From Rhodospirillales bacterium (GTDB lineage: Bacteria > Pseudomonadota > Alphaproteobacteria > Rhodospirillales > Defluviicoccaceae), in the NCBI GenBank assembly GCA_016712375.1, contig JADJRE010000045.1:1-64000 (forward strand): a DNA stretch of 64,000 nucleotides. The letters run 5' to 3'. Below the pieces are notes generated by a model. That model saw nothing but the letters and a program-made list of their open reading frames with translations. It ran no database searches and was not told the DNA's origin. Positions 18,693 to 27,468 of the stretch are shown one piece after another; positions within the stretch are counted from its first letter, which is position 1, and each line of letters opens with the position of its first letter. Position numbers and translations under genes: made by a program.

Positions 18693-20684
18693 TTGACACC
18701 TAAGGTTGTCTGGTTATTCATCTTTGTAATCCTGTATTGGGGATATTGCATCTTCTGGGGCATTCGCGGCGCTCGACTGGCGCGCACTGCCTCGGATTAT
18801 TTTATCGCCGGCCGCAAGCTGTCGCTTTGGGTGTTCGTCCTCGCCGCGACTGCAACATCCTATTCGGGCTGGACTTTCATGGGCCATCCTGGGCTGGTCT
18901 ATCGCGACGGATTCCAGTACGCCTATGCGTCGTTCTACACCATCGCCATACCATTTACTGGCGTCATCTTCCTGAAACGGCAGTGGATGCTGGGCAAGCG
19001 CTTCGGCTACGTCACTCCGGGCGAGATGCTGGCCGATTACTTTCAGGGCGATGCCATCCGCATCCTGTCGGTGGTGGTGGCGTTATCCTTCTCAATTCCT
19101 TATCTCGGCGTGCAGCTTGGCGCCTCGGGTTATCTGTTCAACGTGCTGACAATCACCCCCGCGTATCCGAATGGTCTGGTCGGCGAAGATTTCGGCATGT
19201 GGGTGCTGTCCTTTGTGGTGCTGATCTACGTCGCTTCGGGTGGCTTGCGAGCAGTTGCCTACGTCGACACGATGCAATGCATCCTTTTGTGGCTGGGCAT
19301 TGTTATCGTCGGCGCTATTGCATTGAACGCCGTCGGCGGCTGGAACGCCCTGAACATGGCGCTGTCAAATCTGGCGCAGAGTGATGTCGGCCGCTGGGGG
19401 ACAACACAGGGCGTCTCATACAGCGGCGGTGACTACAACGCCTACTTCGCTGTCCCGGGAGTGATCCAGTGGACCGCCGGGCTGGGCAAAGAAACGCCGG
19501 TCGGCGGTATCTGGACCGGCATGATGATCCTTACCTATATGTTCGCGCTGATGGGGATCCAGGCGGCGCCGGCGTTTACCATGTGGGCGTTCTCCAACAG
19601 CAATCCGGCGCCCTTCGCGCCGCAGGCGGTGTGGGCGTCGGCAGTATGGATCGGCGGCACGCTGGTCTTCTTCACCGCTTTCCAAGGCATGGCGGCCCAG
19701 TTTCTGGGTGCCAATCCGCTGGTCACGCAGGCCGGCATGGCGGTCAATGCAACGCTCATTCCGGCCGCGGTGGCGCAGAACCCGGACTCCCTCGTGCCCT
19801 ACTACTTCAATCTGATCGCCGAAAGCATGCCCTGGCTGGTCGGACTGCTCGCCGTCTGTGCGCTGGCGGCGATGCAATCGACCGGGGCCGCTTACATGTC
19901 GACCGCCGGCGGAATTTTGACGCGGGATCTGTACAAGCGCTATCTCAATCCCAGCGCCACGCACGTCACGCAGAAACTGTTCGGGCGCCTCGGCGTTGCT
20001 TTCATTGTCGTCTGCGCGCTGCTGGTCGCGACGTACTCACGAGATGCGCTGGTGTTGCTGGGCGGCCTGGCGGTTGCCTTCGGCTTTCAGATGTGGGTGC
20101 CGCTGGGCGCAATCTGCTACATCCCATGGATAACCCGGGCTGGCGCCACCTGGGGCTTGGGCGTGGGACTGGTCGTCGTGGCTTTGACCGATTCGATCGG
20201 CCAGACCTTGTTCGGCTCCGTGCTGCCATGGGGCCGCTGGCCGCTGACCATCCACTCTGCCGGCTGGGGTATCCTGTGCAACGTCGTCGTCTGCGTGCTG
20301 GTCTCGGCGCTGACGCAGGAAAGCCGGCAGCATACCCACCGGATGAAATTCCACGCCTTTCTGCGTGATCACGCCCGGTTACCGCCGCGGAAGCGGCGGC
20401 TTGCACCACTTGCCTGGTTGCTGACCATTTCCTGGTTCTTCCTGGCGATCGGACCCGGCGTCGTCATTGGAAACTGGTTCTTCGGCGAGCCTTCGGCTGG
20501 GCGCGATGCGTGGACGTTCGGCATTCCGTCCATCTGGGCTTGGCAGATCCTGTTCTGGGTGCTTGGAATTGCGCTGCTTTGGTTCCTTGCTTATCGGATG
20601 GAGATGTCAACTGTCCCGGCAAAAGACGTTGAAGCATTGGTCGACGACATTGGCGATGCTTCAATGCCGAAACCTACTTTGTGA
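18693..20684 (+). CDS. Sodium:solute symporter family transporter
   Basis: This is a polytopic inner-membrane protein of about 663 residues and roughly 13 membrane segments, belonging to the SSS family (PutP/ActP-like). Family marks include DYFIAGRKLSLWVFVLAATAT and SGWTFMGHPGLVY near the N-terminus. YVASGGLRAVAYVDTMQ in the middle and AAMQSTGAAYMSTAGGILTRDLY in the sodium-site region follow. The C-terminal extension (RKRRLAPLAWLLTISWFFLAI onward) adds two further segments. An upstream GTG at 18624 would add 23 basic residues and is less likely than TTG 18693. The substrate cannot be read from sequence; organic acids or amino acids are typical. Confidence 0.88.
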   Translation: MTPKVVWLFIFVILYWGYCIFWGIRGARLARTASDYFIAGRKLSLWVFVLAATATSYSGWTFMGHPGLVYRDGFQYAYASFYTIAIPFTGVIFLKRQWMLGKRFGYVTPGEMLADYFQGDAIRILSVVVALSFSIPYLGVQLGASGYLFNVLTITPAYPNGLVGEDFGMWVLSFVVLIYVASGGLRAVAYVDTMQCILLWLGIVIVGAIALNAVGGWNALNMALSNLAQSDVGRWGTTQGVSYSGGDYNAYFAVPGVIQWTAGLGKETPVGGIWTGMMILTYMFALMGIQAAPAFTMWAFSNSNPAPFAPQAVWASAVWIGGTLVFFTAFQGMAAQFLGANPLVTQAGMAVNATLIPAAVAQNPDSLVPYYFNLIAESMPWLVGLLAVCALAAMQSTGAAYMSTAGGILTRDLYKRYLNPSATHVTQKLFGRLGVAFIVVCALLVATYSRDALVLLGGLAVAFGFQMWVPLGAICYIPWITRAGATWGLGVGLVVVALTDSIGQTLFGSVLPWGRWPLTIHSAGWGILCNVVVCVLVSALTQESRQHTHRMKFHAFLRDHARLPPRKRRLAPLAWLLTISWFFLAIGPGVVIGNWFFGEPSAGRDAWTFGIPSIWAWQILFWVLGIALLWFLAYRMEMSTVPAKDVEALVDDIGDASMPKPTL

Positions 20685-20861
20685 TCAATCTTAAGGAACG
20701 TTGCTGCACTGACAATAAACTTTGAAAACAACAACGAGACGGACCAGGCAAGGCTCGCAAGGATGATTGAGAATAGCCCGTTAGGGCGGTCCCGTGTGAT
20801 AGCCAAGGGCGGTGGCGCGGGCACTGTGGGTACTATCGATCCCTTGATGTTGACTTGGGTG

Positions 20862-20891
20862 TTGATGTGTGTCTAGATCCTCTAGTATACT
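20862..20891 (+). promoter_or_regulatory. Candidate sigma-70 promoter upstream of DUF485-actP
   Basis: TTGATG (20862-20867) and TATACT (20886-20891) are separated by 18 bases and lie about 40 bp upstream of the DUF485 start. A TCTAGATCCTCTAG near-palindrome occupies the spacer and could be an operator. This is a visual match only. Confidence 0.4.
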
Positions 20892-20929
20892 ACATGGTCA
20901 ATAAGAGGCCGAATTCTGGGAGGGAGTGA

Positions 20930-21241
20930 ATGAACGAAATGGAAGCGCGGCTGCATGCTGTAGCCGCCAAACGGTGGCGTGTAGCCATATGGCTCAGCGT
21001 CATCATGCTGATCGCCTACTACGGCTTTGTTCTGTTGGTGGCATTCGACAAACCGCTGCTGAGCACCATTCTCGCGACCAGGACGGTCGCTACCGGCATG
21101 GCCGTTCCAGGTCTATCGCTAGGTATCCTGTTGGGCGCGCTCGTGATCGTTACGGCCTGGGTCCTGACGCTGATCTACACGTTTTGGGCCAATAACAAGT
21201 ACGATCACGAGATCCACGAACTAGCACATTTACGGGGATAG
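20930..21241 (+). CDS. DUF485 family membrane protein
   Basis: A protein of 103 residues with two membrane segments (IWLSVIMLIAYYGFVLLVAF and LSLGILLGALVIVTAWVLTLIYTFW), followed by a charged tail starting ANNKYDHEI. This is the DUF485 (YjcH-like) pattern, a small protein almost always encoded just upstream of ActP-type symporters. It lies four bases before actP with a GGGAGGGAG ribosome site, so the two are co-translated. Its role, probably assembly or modulation of the symporter, is not established. Confidence 0.9.
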   Translation: MNEMEARLHAVAAKRWRVAIWLSVIMLIAYYGFVLLVAFDKPLLSTILATRTVATGMAVPGLSLGILLGALVIVTAWVLTLIYTFWANNKYDHEIHELAHLRG

Positions 21242-21244
21242 ACG

Positions 21245-22997
21245 ATGGGCGCAGGAAGCAATTATACAGCGATTTTGTTCTTCTTCGTCTTCGTCGGCGC
21301 CACTTTGGTCATCACCTACTGGGCGGCGCGTCGAACCAAGACGACGGAGCACTTCTACGCTGCTGGCCGGTCGATCACCGGCTTCCAGAATGGTCTCGCG
21401 CTCGCCGGCGATTACATGAGTGCGGCGAGTTTTCTCGGCATTGCCGGGCTCGTGGCAATGAACGGATTCTGATGGCCTGATCTATTCGACCGGCTGGCTG
21501 GTCGGCTGGCCCATCATCCTGTTCCTGATCGCCGAACCGCTGCGTAACCTCGGCAAGTACACCTTCACCGACGTCGTCGCCTATCGGCTGAAGCAGAAGC
21601 CGGTGCGAGTTGCCTCGGCAATTGGTACGATGGCCGTCGTTCTCACCTACCTGATCGCCCAGATGGTTGTTTCTGGGACTTTGATCACACTATTGTTCGG
21701 CCTGGACTACACGCTGTCGGTGATCGTCGTCGGTTGCGTCATGATGATCTACGTGCTGTTCGGCGGCATGATCGCCACCACCTGGGTGCAGATCATCAAG
21801 GCTGGCCTGCTGCTCTGCGGTGCAACGGTGATGGCACTGATCGTGCTGTCGAAGTTCGGCTTCAACCCGATAAACCTTTTCGCTCAGGCGGCTTCGACCG
21901 GCTGCGATCCGGCGGCGCCAGCCGGCTCGCAGCTGTTCTGTTACGGGCAGAAGGTGTTGGAGCCTGGAACCAAGGTTGTGACGGGGGCCTGGGACGCGGT
22001 GTCACTTGGCATGGCGCTGATGTTCGGTACCGCCGGCCTGCCGCATATCCTAATGCGTTTTTATACCGTGCCGAACGCCAAAGCGGCGCGCGTCTCGGTG
22101 ATGTGGGCGACGATCTGGATTGGTTTCTTCTACCTCATCACCTTCATCCTCGGCTTCGGCGCGATGGTGCTGGTCGGTCAGAAGAACATTCTTGCGGTCG
22201 GCGGCGGCGGTAACATGGCCGCTCCAATGCTCGCCCAGGTGATCGCCGGCGACGTCTTCTTCGGCTTCATCTGCGCGGTGGCCTTCGCCACGATCCTCGC
22301 GGTGGTGGCCGGTCTGACGCTGGCCGGAGCGGGCGCTCTCTCCCACGACCTCTGGGTGAACGTCGTCCGCGGCGGGCACGCTCCGCAACATGAGCAGATG
22401 GTGGCGGCACGTGTGTCGTCGATCATTCTCGCCATTTGCGCCATCCTGCTGGGTATCGTCTTCGAAGGACAGAACGTCGCCTACATGGTCGGTCTGACCT
22501 TCTCGATCGCTGCCTCGGCCAACTTCCCGGCGCTGGTGATGTCGGTGTTCTGGAAACGCTTCACCACCTGGGGAGCGGTCTGCAGCATCCTGTTCGGCAC
22601 CATCGCTACCCTGCTGCTGATCTATTGCGGCCCGACGATCCAGATCGACTTGCTGGGTCCAAAGGCTCCGCCCGCGGGTTCGCCAGCGGACGTCGTCGCC
22701 GCATATCAGGCGGCCGTCGCGGCGATCAAGGCTCAGTGGTTCTACTTCCCTCTGAAGAATCCGTGCCTTTACACGATGACCGGCGCCTTCCTCGTCGGCA
22801 TCATCGTCTCCCTGCTTGCGCCGGAGCGTTCGGCACAGGAGGGTTTTGCGGAGGTCGAGCGGCGGGCGGTTTGGGCGAACCGCGCGGCGTCGCCGCCGAG
22901 TAAGGGCGGAACCCTTTCGCCCGATCATTTGCGATCGGGCAACGGCCCCGGGCTGGAGGAGCAATCCTCCGGCCCGCTTTGCTTCTTGCCGCTATAA
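21245..22997 (+). CDS. actP: ActP-like cation/acetate symporter, frameshifted
   Basis: This is an SSS-family symporter close to ActP, which imports acetate and other short monocarboxylates with sodium or protons. Marks include [71 protein letters not shown] and the long loop with [13 protein letters not shown]. One extra T near 21469 puts the first 75 residues in a different frame from the rest; the expected join is [17 protein letters not shown]. The last ~30 residues read through two strong hairpins, so the true stop may be TAA at 22901-22903, reached after another small shift. It probably forms an operon with DUF485 and perhaps the downstream DUF294 gene. Confidence 0.87.
22919..22990 (+). 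terminator. Double hairpin after actP
   Basis: GCCCGATC (22919-22926) pairs with GATCGGGC (22933-22940) around a 6-base loop. GGGCTGGAGGA (22950-22960) pairs with TCCTCCGGCCC (22965-22975) around a GCAA tetraloop. The second is followed by a T-rich GCTTTGCTTCTT. This looks like a rho-independent terminator, though the U-tract is interrupted. Confidence 0.6.
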
Positions 22998-23176
22998 CCG
23001 GTCGTGCTACGCTGCCGTCGCATCTCCAGCGGGAGCTGGAAGAATGACCCGGTGGCCCCGTTCAATGGGGGTGAACTCCCGATTTCAATCGCGCGAGGAA
23101 CTTCGACTTCGGATACTGGGCGATAAAGCGCCACGGAAGTCCGGGGAGCTAGGTGAGAAGAGAGCGGGGGCCCGGT

Positions 23177-25006
23177 ATGGTCAATCCGGAAGCGAAGACG
23201 TTTATCGAAACGGTAGCCCCGTTCAATCAGTTGAACCGTGACGAGTTTGGGCGCGCTGTCGACTCCCTGACCCCGGCGCACTACGCGCCGGGGGAGACGA
23301 TTCAGCCGCGGGTGAGCAGTCCCGCCGCGCTGTTCGTGGTCGCGGAAGGGGTCGTCGAAGAGGTCGATCAAACAGGGCCGGTAGCCTTGTATGCCGCAGG
23401 GGCCAGCTTCGACTCAATGGCCCTGATTAACGGACGCAGCGAAAACAGCTTCGTCTCCCGCGACCGCAGTCTCTGCTACCAGATGCCCGTGCGGCTGTTT
23501 CAAGCGCTGTGCCGCAGCAACGGGCGGTTCCGTGAGCACTTCCAGCGCGATCTCGGCCGCCGGCTGGACGCCCTGGTGGCGGTACAGCAGCAACGCGAGG
23601 CGGCGTCGTTCCTTCTGGCGCGACTGGGCGAAGGGCACCTGCATCCGCCGGTCTTCGTTGCCCCGGAGACAACGATCCGCGAAGCCACGCGGCTGATGCA
23701 GGCGCGAGAGGTCTCGGCGGTGCTGGTGCGGCGTGGCGAAGAGACCGGCATCTTCACCGATCGCGACGTGCGCGAACGTTCGCTGTTGATGGGCCTGCCG
23801 GAGACGACGTCGATCGGCGATCTCGCCTCGTATGACCTGCGGACGATCGACCGCGAAGACTTCCTGTTCAATGCCCTGGTGCTGATGACAGAGAACGCTA
23901 TTCGGCACGTGGTGGTCACCAAAGGCGGCGAGATCGAGGGCATTTTCGAGCAGGCCGATCTGCTAGGCTATCTCGCCAACTCGTCGTACGTCATCGCCAG
24001 CAAGCTCGACCGGGCACGCACTCGTACCGATCTCGACGCCGCCGCCGCCGCCGTCCCGCATTTGGTGCGCTCGCTGTTCGGCCGCGGCGTCAAGCCGCGG
24101 TACATTGCCCGCATCGTCACCGATCTGAACCGCAAGCTGTTCCGCCGGGTATTCGAGCTGGCGACGCCGCCGGCGCTACGCGATGGCGTCTGCCTCATGG
24201 TGATGGGAAGTGAGGGGCGTGGCGAGCAGCTGCTGCGGACCGATCAGGACAATGGCTTGATCTTCCGTACCGAGCCGTCGAACGGCCAGCGCGAGGCGAT
24301 CGCCGCGCCTTTTACCCGGACGTTGATCGAACTCGGCTACCCACCGTGCCCAGGCAACGTGATGGTCAGCAATCCGGAATGGTCGCAGACTCTTGTCGAG
24401 TACCGCCGGGAGCTTCGCCATTGGCTGGCGCAGCCGACGGGGGACGCTTTCCTCAAGCTCGCCATTCTCTACGATGCCAGCCCGGTCGCCGGCGACGCGC
24501 GCCTGCTCACTGACGTCAAGGCGCTGCTGTTCGAGCTGCTCGGCCAGGAGGAGGCGTTCGCAGGCCATTTCGCCAAGGCGACGCTTGCTTTTCCGACGCC
24601 ATTGGGCATCCTCAACCGCTTCGTTCTTGCCGAGACTAAAGATGGCGGCAAGGGCATCGACATCAAGAAGGGCGGCCTCTTCCCCATCGTCCACGGCGTG
24701 CGCAGTCTGGCGCTGGAGTATCGGGTGACCGATACCAACACCATCGGACGAATTCAGGCACTGAGCGGGCGCGGCCCGTTCAGCGAGGATTTCAATGCCG
24801 ACCTGATCGAGGCCTTTGACTTCATGGGCATGCTGCGCCTGCGCCAGCAGTTTTCGGCGATCGATCGCGGCGAGATTTACGATAACATGCTGGACGTCGA
24901 GCAACTCCGCGGCTTCGAGCGCAATCTGCTGCGCGATTCTCTTAAAATCGTCAAACAGTTCAAGGCAGACGTTTCCCACCACTTCCGGCTGAACATGCTG
25001 GGATAG
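23177..25006 (+). CDS. cNMP-binding / CBS / DUF294 putative nucleotidyltransferase
   Basis: A soluble protein of 609 residues. Residues 1-130 form a degenerate cyclic-nucleotide-binding (Crp-like) domain (NQLNRDEFGRAVDSLTPAHY, LFVVAEGVVEEV). A CBS pair spans about 150-260 (REVSAVLVRRGEETGIFTDRDV, IRHVVVTKGGEIEGIFEQAD). The DUF294 nucleotidyltransferase-like core follows, with GSEGRGEQLLRTDQDNGL near 344. The C-terminal DUF294_C region is PIVHGVRSLALEYRVTDTNT onward. The start at 23177 (MVNPEAKTF) is preferred over 23153. Genes of this class often accompany SSS symporters. GlnD-like nucleotidyl transfer is suggested by fold, not shown. The frame is intact. Confidence 0.88.
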   Translation: MVNPEAKTFIETVAPFNQLNRDEFGRAVDSLTPAHYAPGETIQPRVSSPAALFVVAEGVVEEVDQTGPVALYAAGASFDSMALINGRSENSFVSRDRSLCYQMPVRLFQALCRSNGRFREHFQRDLGRRLDALVAVQQQREAASFLLARLGEGHLHPPVFVAPETTIREATRLMQAREVSAVLVRRGEETGIFTDRDVRERSLLMGLPETTSIGDLASYDLRTIDREDFLFNALVLMTENAIRHVVVTKGGEIEGIFEQADLLGYLANSSYVIASKLDRARTRTDLDAAAAAVPHLVRSLFGRGVKPRYIARIVTDLNRKLFRRVFELATPPALRDGVCLMVMGSEGRGEQLLRTDQDNGLIFRTEPSNGQREAIAAPFTRTLIELGYPPCPGNVMVSNPEWSQTLVEYRRELRHWLAQPTGDAFLKLAILYDASPVAGDARLLTDVKALLFELLGQEEAFAGHFAKATLAFPTPLGILNRFVLAETKDGGKGIDIKKGGLFPIVHGVRSLALEYRVTDTNTIGRIQALSGRGPFSEDFNADLIEAFDFMGMLRLRQQFSAIDRGEIYDNMLDVEQLRGFERNLLRDSLKIVKQFKADVSHHFRLNMLG

Positions 25007-25184
25007 GGCAGCACCGGCCGCCATGCCCAGCCCGCGCTGGCAAGGACGGCTGTTTTCCTGCACAATTCAATGCTGCTCGGTGGCTCCAGGGAGACGCGCC
25101 GCAGCGCGATCTTTCCTTTGGCCCCGCAGCCATGCCCTGCAGAGCTTGTGGCGTCTGCAGACGGCGGGAAAAGGAGGAAGTCGC

Positions 25185-25718
25185 ATGCAAGTCGTCAAAG
25201 ACCTGATGGTTCCGCTTGAGGCGTTCACGCGTGTTCCCGAGACGGCGTCGCTATACGATGCTCTAAAGGCTCTGGAAAAAGTGATGACCAATCCAGCCGG
25301 TGATCCCGCGCGACCAAGGGACCGCGCCGTGCTGGTGCAAGGGCACGATGGCCAGGTCCTCGGCAAGCTGTCGCTGTGGGATGTGTTGCGAGGATTGGAG
25401 CCGCGCTACGAACTGCCGGTCGAGCCGCTCGTGGTGATCGACGAGTACTTCACCTGGACGCACTCAATGTTCGCCAACCTGGCCGAGAAGGCGCGAGCGA
25501 TCCCGGCGAAGAACCTGCTGCGGGGCCACGCTCGCCACGAGACGATCGATGAGAATGCTCCGCTGGATCAAGCGGTGCATCAGTTGGTGCAAGGCAGGCT
25601 GCTTTCGCTGCTGGTGATGCGTGGCGATCATATCGTCGGCGTCCTGCGGCTCAGCGACGTCTTTACCGAGATCAGCGGGATGCTTGATCGAGCGCAAGCA
25701 AAAGCCCCTGCGGCGTAA
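25185..25718 (+). CDS. CBS domain pair protein
   Basis: A protein of 177 residues made almost wholly of two CBS motifs. The first is VKDLMVPLEAFTRVPETASL through GQVLGKLSLWDVLRGL, and the second ends LLSLLVMRGDHIVGVLRLSD. CBS pairs bind adenine nucleotides and act as energy or ligand sensors. It has an AAGGAGGA ribosome site and follows the DUF294 gene by 180 bp in the same direction. With that gene it may form the regulatory arm of the symporter locus; this is inference. Confidence 0.85.
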   Translation: MQVVKDLMVPLEAFTRVPETASLYDALKALEKVMTNPAGDPARPRDRAVLVQGHDGQVLGKLSLWDVLRGLEPRYELPVEPLVVIDEYFTWTHSMFANLAEKARAIPAKNLLRGHARHETIDENAPLDQAVHQLVQGRLLSLLVMRGDHIVGVLRLSDVFTEISGMLDRAQAKAPAA

Positions 25719-25843
25719 CGTTGGCGCCGAGCGCCACCCGAGGTCGACCGCTCTTCGGGTGCTTTCGGCGCGTTTCCGCCGATAAAGTCGGCAAGGCGGG
25801 CGAGGCGTTGCGCCTCCTCATTGGGTCGATCGGCAGCGTGACT

Positions 25844-27040
25844 TCAGCAGAAGGCCTGGATGCCGGTCTGCGCGCGGCCCAGGATCAGGGCGTGGATGTC
25901 GTGGGTGCCTTCGTAGGTGTTGACTGATTCCAGGTTCAGGACGTGGCGGATGACGTGAAACTCGTCCATGATGCCGTTGGCGCCATGCATGTCGCGGGCG
26001 ACGCGGGCGATGTCCAGCGCCTTGCCGCATGAGTTGCGCTTCACCAGCGAGATCAGCTCGGGCGCGCAGCGGCCTGCATCCATTAGCCGGCCGGCGCGCA
26101 GCACGGCCTGCAAAGCCACTGCGATTTCCGTCTGCATGTCGGCCAGCTTCTTTTGGACGAGCTGATTGGCGGCCAGCGGCCGGCCAAATTGGATCCGGTC
26201 GAGCGTGTATTGCCTGGCGGCATGCCAGCAGAACTCGGCGGCGCCCAGTACACCCCAGGAGATGCCGTAGCGCGCTTTGTTCAGGCAGCCGAAGGGCCCC
26301 TTTAATCCAGAGACCTCCGGAAAGATGTTCGTGTCGGGCACGAACACCCAGTCCATGACGATCTCGCCGGTCAACGAGGCGCGAAGCGAAAACTTGCCTT
26401 CCGTCTTCGGCGTGCTCAGCCCCTGCATGCCGCGCTCCAGCAGGAAGCCGCGGATGCGCTGATCGAGCTTCGCCCACACGATAAAGACGTCGGCGGCTGG
26501 CGAGTTGGTGATCCACATCTTGTTGCCGATGAGCCGGAAGCCGCCGTCCACTCTCTCCGCCCGCGTGCGCATCGACCCGGGATCGGAGCCGTGGTCCGGC
26601 TCGGTCAGGCCGAAGCAGCCGACCTTCTCGCCGCGTGCCAGCGGCGGCAGCCAGCGGCGGCGTTGCTCTTCCGTGCCGTACGCCCAGATCGGATACATCA
26701 CGAGCGAACTCTGCACGCTCATCGTCGAGCGGTAGCCGGAATCCACCCGTTCGATCTCCCGCGCGACAAGACCGTAGGCGACATGGCCGAGCCCGGCGCC
26801 GCCGTATTCCTCGGGGATGGTGCAGCCAAGGAGCCCGAGTTCGCCCATTTCGGCGAAGACCGCCGGATCAAACGTCTCGTGCCGATGCGCTTCGGTGACG
26901 CGCGGCAGCAGTTTGTCCTGGGCGTAGGCGCGCGCCGCATCGCGCACCAGATGCTCCTCCTCAGTCAGTTGATCGTCGAGGAAGAACGGATCGTCCCACT
27001 GGAACGTCGCGGTGCCGGAACCTCCGGTATCGTCCTTCAT
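25844..27040 (-). CDS. gcdH: Glutaryl-CoA dehydrogenase-like acyl-CoA dehydrogenase
   Basis: This FAD enzyme of about 398 residues oxidises and decarboxylates glutaryl-CoA to crotonyl-CoA in lysine/tryptophan and glutarate breakdown. The GCDH hallmarks are [17 protein letters not shown] at the start, [33 protein letters not shown] and a near-terminal [20 protein letters not shown]. The Glu in YEGT (about residue 375) is the expected catalytic base. The start at 27040 overlaps the stop of the DUF1850 gene by four bases (ATGA), so they are translationally coupled. It is the last gene of the TAXI-TRAP operon. Substrate assignment rests on family resemblance and is fairly strong. Confidence 0.9.
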   Translation of the reverse strand: MKDDTGGSGTATFQWDDPFFLDDQLTEEEHLVRDAARAYAQDKLLPRVTEAHRHETFDPAVFAEMGELGLLGCTIPEEYGGAGLGHVAYGLVAREIERVDSGYRSTMSVQSSLVMYPIWAYGTEEQRRRWLPPLARGEKVGCFGLTEPDHGSDPGSMRTRAERVDGGFRLIGNKMWITNSPAADVFIVWAKLDQRIRGFLLERGMQGLSTPKTEGKFSLRASLTGEIVMDWVFVPDTNIFPEVSGLKGPFGCLNKARYGISWGVLGAAEFCWHAARQYTLDRIQFGRPLAANQLVQKKLADMQTEIAVALQAVLRAGRLMDAGRCAPELISLVKRNSCGKALDIARVARDMHGANGIMDEFHVIRHVLNLESVNTYEGTHDIHALILGRAQTGIQAFC

Positions 27041-27453
27041 CGCTTCTTCTCCTCGTTGCCGCCGACGGCGGGTGCCGCCGGTTGCCGGCACGGCGCGACC
27101 TCTACCGGTTCGCCGACCGCTTCCCGCAGCAACGCCGCCAGCGGCCGGCAGGTACCGTCCCAGCATAGCCGATAATCACCGCCGTACGCGGAATTGGCGA
27201 GGCGCAGCCGGAAAAGCGGCTCAACAGACGGCCGCCAGCGCCAAACGCCCCCTTCCAGTTGCGCCCCGTCTGCCGGTTGCATGCCGGCGCCGCTGCCTGC
27301 GACCGAGGCCTCGACCAGCGCCAGCCGGCCATCTTCAACCCGCCATTCTTCGCGCCACTCCGTCTTCTCCACCGAGTGCGTCCAGGCCAGCGTGAACGCT
27401 TCGGTGGGTAGCGCCGCCGCCACGGCGCCGGCCAGCAGCAGGCAAACCGTCAC
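27037..27453 (-). CDS. DUF1850 domain protein
   Basis: A protein of 138 residues with an N-terminal hydrophobic export signal ([20 protein letters not shown]) and the DUF1850 core, including [22 protein letters not shown] start. DUF1850 genes occur next to TAXI-type TRAP transporters, as here, between the fused permease (15 bp upstream) and gcdH. It is probably periplasmic; its part in transport is not known. Confidence 0.85.
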   Translation of the reverse strand: MTVCLLLAGAVAAALPTEAFTLAWTHSVEKTEWREEWRVEDGRLALVEASVAGSGAGMQPADGAQLEGGVWRWRPSVEPLFRLRLANSAYGGDYRLCWDGTCRPLAALLREAVGEPVEVAPCRQPAAPAVGGNEEKKR

Positions 27454-27468
27454 GGCCGCCGTCCTCCG

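Noticed and set aside
18144..18787. Open frames in the divergent region upstream of the first symporter
   Set aside because: They overlap the symporter start or its promoter region, are basic and low in complexity, and lack ribosome sites.
25719..25790. Inverted repeat GCGCCGA...ACCCGA / TCGGGT...TCGGCGC after the CBS gene as a terminator
   Set aside because: The stem is interrupted by unequal internal loops and no T-run follows, so a terminator call is not justified.
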